DNA from: Panicum virgatum
Lineage: Eukaryota > Streptophyta > Magnoliopsida > Poales > Poaceae
DNA: 64,000 nt
NCBI RefSeq assembly: GCF_016808335.1
Contig: NC_053146.1
Span: forward strand, 28,249,495 to 28,313,494
Direction: 5' to 3'
Shown: positions 60,901 to 64,000 of the stretch, in pieces
How positions within the stretch are numbered: the first letter of the stretch is position 1
Layout: every line of letters starts with the position of its first letter
The notes under the pieces: model-generated
Seen by the model: the letters and a program-made list of their open reading frames with translations, nothing else
What the model was told of the DNA's origin: nothing
Databases searched by the model: none
Position numbers and translations under genes: made by a program

Positions 60901-63900
60901 GCTGCGCTAGCTGCTGCTGCTGCGCTAGCTGCTACTGGTGCTGCAGCAGCTGCTACTGCTGCTTGGGAGGGAGAAGAACAGGAGATATCCAGTCTACAGG
61001 AAAGTACGGCTCTGATATCAGATGTTAGCAGCTCAATTTTCACTCTCATTGAGCTGAGAGGATGACACTCAAATTGGGGAAGTTTTCTAGGTTTTTCTTC
61101 ATTCACACTCACAATGCCATACCATCCAACAAGAGGGGTGGCCACACATATATACAGCCAGCCAAGGGGCTGCTAACTGCCTAGTCTAAGATGCTCCTGA
61201 TGTCCTAGAAAAGTAGATGCTAACTGCTGCTATCCTACTGACTGCAGCTGTCCTAGCAAACTAAAAAACAGTCCAAGATGATGTCCTCTAGGGGCAGCAC
61301 AAACCCATTACGTGCTGCAGCAAAAAAGGAGATGCTGCAGCCCCACAAAGTCCAAGGGTACAAGACTTATTCCCTTCAGCTTGCTCACTTGGCTTGGTCT
61401 CCCTTTCACTCTAAGGTTATTTCATTGAGCTTTGGCCCCTCTTTACCTTTTCTACTTGGTTTCAGCTTGTCGACCCCCAGCATAACCAAAGATTTTCTAA
61501 GAAATGACAAAAAAGATGAGAGGGAACGAGGGAGGGAGAGATCATATTACCATTTGCAGAGTAAGGTTGCGCATAAACAATGTTCCACTGACATCCATGC
61601 AATCTGTATGTAGCCATGCAAGATATGCTAAGCCCCTCAGATTCAGGTTTAATCATGTCGAGCAGATGGCCAACCAAGGTAACACGTGTGACACTGTGTG
61701 CACACAGATTGAACATAAGCCTTTGAAGAAGGCCTTTGCTGAGTGGCTGCAAAGATGTGGAATAGTCAACCAGTGTAGCTGAAATGTAATAAGCTAACAG
61801 AAAACTGAACAAAAACTTAACAAACAAATGTATTTAGTAACATTTTTATATTAGTCTTTATCGATGTATGTTATGTAGAAGTCATCCTTTTCTCATTCTT
61901 GTGTATAATCCATGTAATTATTTTATTGTTTTCCGGTAGTTTAGAAGGAATCAAAACATCATATTTCGAAGGTTGTTTGGTTACGTTGTGCTATGATACG
62001 CGGATACTTCGCAAAACTCACGTACCGGTATCGGATACCGTATCGGATACCCGTACTCCACGGATACTCCCGGATACGTATCCCGTAAGTATTGGACTAT
62101 TTAGGTATTTTCAAATAATAAAAATAAATCGGATACTCATGGGATACATGTGGATACCTGTCCGATACCTTCAAACCCTAACAACACCACTCAATCGCTT
62201 CGTATAAAGGTCCTCCGTTCAGCTGTGCCACCCTCTCATCCCCACTCGCGCAGCCACAGGCCCGCAGCAGCCTCGCACGGCTCGCGCAGCCCGTGCAGCC
62301 GCTAGAGAAGGAGAGGATGAGCCGCAACCTCTGGAGAGGGAGAGGAGCCGCGGCCGCCAGAGTTGGCCGCTACACAGAGAGAGAGAGAGAGTGAGTGCCG
62401 AAGGTTGGTGAAGAAGACGACCGACATCCATTCGTGGAACAGACGAACAGGTAAGAGAAGGTTGGTTCTTTTTTCCTTTGCCCCTTCCCTTTTCTAATAA
62501 CTATAGAACATATGAATATATGAGTTTATGACGCATTATAGTCCCTGGAACTTCTATTTTCTCACATTCTAGTTCCTGAAATTTTTATTTATTTTTATTT
62601 TTTATATATATTGGCGTATCCCCGTATCCTTGTTTTTGGAAAAATGGCGTATCGGAGTATCCCCGTATCGCGTACCGGTATCCGTATCCGTGTATCCGGG
62701 CAACATAGACGTTGTGACCACTCTTTCCTGGATGTCCACACATTACAGAAAGCATTGCGAGGCTTCCAATAATATGCTACTATCCATAGATGGCACATGA
62801 ATATAGTTATCTGCCATATAAGTCTACTAAATTTACAGATTTCAATAATATTGATCTTCCAGAGACAGGAAAATGTCAGGTGCAAAACTCCTTTCCGTAA
62901 CATTTAAATGGTGCAGTTTGTTTCAAATGTAAACTTGTGTGGATGGACAATTTGGCTTGGTTCATTAAAATTTAACAATCAATATATTAGTAACAGATCT
63001 TTCAGTAAGAAAGTTCATAAAAATGTTTTTGCCAGTACCTTCTTTCATTTCTCGGAAATGACCGAGGGCCTCTGTGGGTGTGTTTTACAATTTTACAGGG
63101 GTGTACAACAGGTCCCCACTTGCAAGTCTCTTATCATTTCATTTAAATTTCGGAAACTTGTGTATGGCAACCTTACAAGGAATGTTTCACTATGCAACTA
63201 TATATTTATGCATGCAATATTACATCATATAAACTACTGATGAATGCACAGCGCCACTCTATTCAAGAATGGAGCACATATGTGGCGATAGCTACAAAGT
63301 TGGAAAGTTCAGTCGAAGAAAAAATAATAGAATTATAGAGAATTTGAGATATTCTGCACAATTAGGACATTACCTGAGCCAACTGCAGAAGACGAATAAG
63401 TGCACGTAGGGCATCTGAGTCCAGAAGTGGGGTCCCTTCCACATCTTTACCCTTTGAACTGACTTGTGAAGCAGAAATAACCCTTCTACCCATAGTAACA
63501 CCAACAGCCCTGTCTATAACTGTCTGATTATCTGCTGGCAACCTCCTCCCTCCAAGTCTGTAGCTTCCACCAAATAGGCTTCCTCTAGCACGATATCGAC
63601 TCAATTCTCTGTCCCGTAGCATTTGAGCTTCGGCAAGTAAAGCTGAAGGAAGGGCAGACAGAACTGCTTCTGATGAGGTCAAAAGCACCTGTGGTAAAAA
63701 CATGTCACTAATAGTATTGAGCTGTGTGGTAAGAAGTATCCCTTCATACAAATAAGGAGGGAAAGTGGCTATAATTGAAGCATTACCTCTTCACGTAGAT
63801 CAGGAGGGAAAGTTGCTATAATTGAAGCATTATCCATATCTACTGGCCGACCAACTGGTTGAGAGTGAGCAATCCTCTGTGCTCGCTGCTGGGCTAGAAC

Positions 63901-64000
63901 CTCAGCTTGTATGTCTGGGGGGAGAGCAGCCAAAAACTCAGGATCTATTTCTTCTGCAGCTGGTGGAGTATAGGAAGCAGCTGGGGCAGAACGGTTCTGC
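51829..64000 (-). CDS. UPL1/2: UPL1/UPL2-type HECT E3 ubiquitin ligase, C-terminal part (12 exons, 5' end outside window)
   Basis: This is the only host gene. Coding exons in transcription order are 64000-63787, 63688-63374, 61746-61551, 55566-55301, 55215-54923, 54290-53186, 53104-52958, 52876-52796, 52681-52456, 52368-52229, 52121-52015 and 51931-51829. All junctions are GT/AG and keep frame. The visible protein of roughly 1,000 residues includes a ubiquitin-binding-motif region ([15 protein letters not shown]), helical repeats of the UPL1/2 family, and a complete HECT domain ending [12 protein letters not shown] and EGFGFG. HECT enzymes take ubiquitin from an E2 on the catalytic Cys and pass it to a substrate. 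No frameshift or premature stop was seen in the exons, so it is probably functional. Confidence 0.93.
52015..52121 (-). CDS. UPL1/2: UPL exon k: HECT C-lobe
   Basis: [10 protein letters not shown] to LPSAHT plus the first two bases (TG) of the catalytic Cys codon. The intron after it interrupts that codon. Confidence 0.93.
52229..52368 (-). CDS. UPL1/2: UPL exon j: HECT lobe hinge
   Basis: [14 protein letters not shown] to [18 protein letters not shown] and LLQFVTGTS are conserved HECT motifs before the C-lobe. Confidence 0.93.
52456..52681 (-). CDS. UPL1/2: UPL exon i: HECT N-lobe
   Basis: [16 protein letters not shown] to [12 protein letters not shown]. Gly-Gly-Arg-Asn and the following acidic/hydrophobic run are typical of HECT N-lobes. 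Confidence 0.93.
52796..52876 (-). CDS. UPL1/2: UPL exon h: HECT N-lobe
   Basis: 27 codons, [14 protein letters not shown] to LYEKTE, phase 0. Confidence 0.92.
52958..53104 (-). CDS. UPL1/2: UPL exon g: HECT N-lobe
   Basis: [20 protein letters not shown] to [10 protein letters not shown], phase 0 at both ends. Confidence 0.93.
53186..54290 (-). CDS. UPL1/2: UPL exon f: armadillo-like end and first half of HECT N-lobe
   Basis: This largest exon (1105 nt) runs from [13 protein letters not shown] to YFKFVGRV. The HECT domain begins around [13 protein letters not shown], with [20 protein letters not shown] and REWYQLLSR. These are N-lobe motifs that contact the E2. Confidence 0.93.
54923..55215 (-). 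CDS. UPL1/2: UPL exon e
   Basis: [18 protein letters not shown] to [11 protein letters not shown] Gln/Ser/Asp-rich low-complexity stretch occupies the middle, between conserved ends. Confidence 0.92.
55301..55566 (-). CDS. UPL1/2: UPL exon d
   Basis: It begins [20 protein letters not shown], the continuation of exon c across the expanded intron, and ends LYLEQ. Frame is retained despite the insertion, so splicing out of the whole 5984-bp intron would give a normal protein. Confidence 0.92.
56374..57624 (-). pseudogene. W reverse transcriptase (partial) and RNase H
   Basis: The frame opens within RT at [16 protein letters not shown] and continues [17 protein letters not shown], the active site YVDDLVITG and RNase H DSDHAGD, SSCEAEY and DSKSALAL. 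The N-terminal part of RT is missing: upstream sequence jumps in another frame from the integrase-RT linker to this point. A further frameshift alters the C-terminus after KASYI. The enzyme cannot be complete. Confidence 0.88.
57625..58908 (-). pseudogene. W integrase and linker
   Basis: It contains the HHCC zinc region ([13 protein letters not shown]), and the D-D-E residues in [18 protein letters not shown] and [10 protein letters not shown] near-exact ~32-bp tandem duplication (about 57957-58015) shifts the frame after [10 protein letters not shown]. The Pro/Ser/Thr-rich linker follows in another frame to the deletion point near 57625. Confidence 0.88.
58936..60778 (-). pseudogene. W gag and protease
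   Basis: The putative start is ATG at 60778, followed by TAG at codon 7; the frame reopens at [11 protein letters not shown] (60745). The N-terminus is Ala/Arg/Glu-rich with a duplicated RAARLAAA unit and a Gly/Pro-rich stretch where the frame shifts. Gag core [19 protein letters not shown] (about 60190) is followed by stops near 60050 and 59965. The zinc knuckle [14 protein letters not shown] and protease motif [13 protein letters not shown] are in the frame 59862-58936. Long open frames on the opposite strand here are shadows. Confidence 0.85.
61551..61746 (-). CDS. UPL1/2: UPL exon c
   Basis: It starts [18 protein letters not shown] at the TTTGCAG acceptor and ends AYxQPYSAN with one base of the next Gly codon. 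An earlier CAG at 61779 would add residues not usual in the family, so the nearer acceptor was chosen. The exon is separated from the next by a 6-kb intron with nested transposons. Confidence 0.88.
61991..62708. mobile_element. 718-bp non-autonomous hAT element
   Basis: It is flanked by the 8-bp repeat ACGTTGTG (61983-61990 and 62709-62716). The ends are an imperfect inverted repeat, CTATGATACGCGGATAC on the left and the complement of GTATCCGGGCAACATAG on the right, followed by many GTATCGG/GTATCCG subrepeats on both sides. The centre (about 62200-62460) is GC-rich, with TATAAAGG at 62203, a GA microsatellite near 62380-62390 and a CAG/GTAAGA donor-like site near 62450. No transposase is present. 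It lies in the UPL intron 61747-63373. Confidence 0.85.
63374..63688 (-). CDS. UPL1/2: UPL exon b
   Basis: 105 codons from [10 protein letters not shown] to LIRLLQLAQ, phase 0 at both ends. It includes [16 protein letters not shown], a family-specific linker, and the start of a helical region. Confidence 0.92.
63755..63834 (-). repeat. UPL1/2: 47-bp-spaced partial tandem duplication across a UPL exon edge
   Basis: A 33-bp block, AGGAGGGAAAGTNGCTATAA through GAAGCATTAYCC, occurs at 63755-63787 (intron side) and 63802-63834 (exon side) with two differences. The exon copy encodes ASIIATFPP. The intron copy carries the splice donor GTAATG at the position where the exon copy reads GATAATG. Confidence 0.75.
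63787..64000 (-). CDS. UPL1/2: UPL exon a (partial): ubiquitin-binding motif region
   Basis: It encodes [20 protein letters not shown] and FPPDLREE. The [16 protein letters not shown] pattern is the ubiquitin-binding motif type found in HUWE1/UPL1-like ligases. The donor is GTAATG. The exon continues beyond the window. Confidence 0.9.

Larger units (their letters stand above)
55951..61378 (-). mobile_element. Ty1/copia element W with internal deletion
   Basis: It is 5.43 kb with 356-bp LTRs (55951-56306 and 61023-61378), both from TGTTAGCAGCTC to CCCTTCA, flanked by GCTTG (55946-55950 and 61379-61383). The LTRs differ at a modest number of positions. A primer site TGATATCAGAGCC lies at the 5' LTR, and a purine tract (minus TAGGGGGAGAA) at 56307-56317. 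The gag style resembles Oryco/Ivana copia elements. It is inserted in solo LTR H within the intron 55567-61550 of the UPL gene, in the same strand sense as the gene. Confidence 0.92.
55675..61482. mobile_element. Small solo LTR (H) in a UPL intron, split by copia element W
   Basis: The left part, 55675-55950, starts TGTTGGGGGCGTG; the right part, 61384-61482, ends CGACCCCCAGCA. Flanks CAACC (55670-55674) and TAACC (61483-61487) agree at four of five bases. Without the insertion the LTR is about 375 bp. No internal sequence of its own is present. Confidence 0.65.

Noticed and set aside
60840..60965. GCT/GCTGCT repeats at the copia W leader as a microsatellite gene feature
   Set aside because: They are part of the leader between the W 5' LTR and gag; low-complexity repeats without independent function.
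61747..61779. Earlier acceptor for UPL exon c at 61779
   Set aside because: It would add about 11 residues between LQLAQ and PLSKG where the family normally has none; the TTTGCAG site at 61747 gives the expected protein.
1..64000. CRISPR arrays, operons, phage or bacterial insertion sequences
   Set aside because: None seen. All repeats are explained by plant LTR elements, a MITE, a hAT element or short tandem repeats.

Overview
This is nuclear DNA from a grass (Poaceae), probably a panicoid with a large, retrotransposon-rich genome. The evidence is the abundance of nested Ty3/gypsy and Ty1/copia LTR elements of grass type, a GGCC-ended MITE with a TTA target duplication, and a plant HECT ubiquitin-ligase gene with ordinary GT/AG introns. 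There are no bacterial features. About 50 kb at the left is intergenic retroelement sequence. The right 12 kb is the 3' part of one host gene on the minus strand.

Layout: 1-4.4 kb holds the remains of three LTR families. These are a Tekay/Del-like LTR (1-1914), a fragment of a second large LTR (1915-2522) and an Athila-like LTR with a broken gag (2523-4333). From 4750 to 26800 lies one Tekay/Del-like non-autonomous element (called B here), flanked by the 5-bp repeat CCACC. Its left LTR carries a solo LTR (D, 6859-10131, repeat CAAGT). Its right LTR carries a second complete element of the same family in the opposite orientation (C, 14377-23693). B and C have very large LTRs (about 3.3-3.7 kb), a tRNA-iMet primer site (seen in C), and one ORF with a Cys-rich start, a zinc knuckle and a retropepsin. 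They have no reverse transcriptase or integrase. A third relative (E, 28193-32943, repeat ACTTA) sits inside a minus-strand Athila-like element (LTR 34408-35994, gag and protease pieces from 34262 down to 27508). E has an LTR at one end only.

From 36.0 to 41.2 kb there is a decayed Tat-lineage Ty3/gypsy pol on the plus strand, followed by an antisense, apparently intron-containing ORF. From 41.2 to 48.5 kb there is a minus-strand SIRE-like Ty1/copia gag plus LTR, split by a 3.56-kb solo LTR (41840-45398). A plus-strand copia tail, short repeats and a MITE lead to the host gene.

The host gene is a UPL1/UPL2-type E3 ligase. Twelve exons are visible (64000 down to 51829) and the 5' end lies outside the window. 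One intron (55567-61550) has grown to about 6 kb through a solo LTR that was itself hit by a copia element. Another intron contains a 718-bp hAT element with the 8-bp repeat ACGTTGTG.

The most unusual signals are two. First, the large LTRs look like small transcription units: TATA-like box, conserved splice sites, two short segments with a coding-type substitution pattern, a stop and an AATAAA. Second, B and C carry an internal copy of the polypurine tract followed by an LTR-like terminus, and that terminus is exactly the 5' end of the integrated, single-LTR element E.
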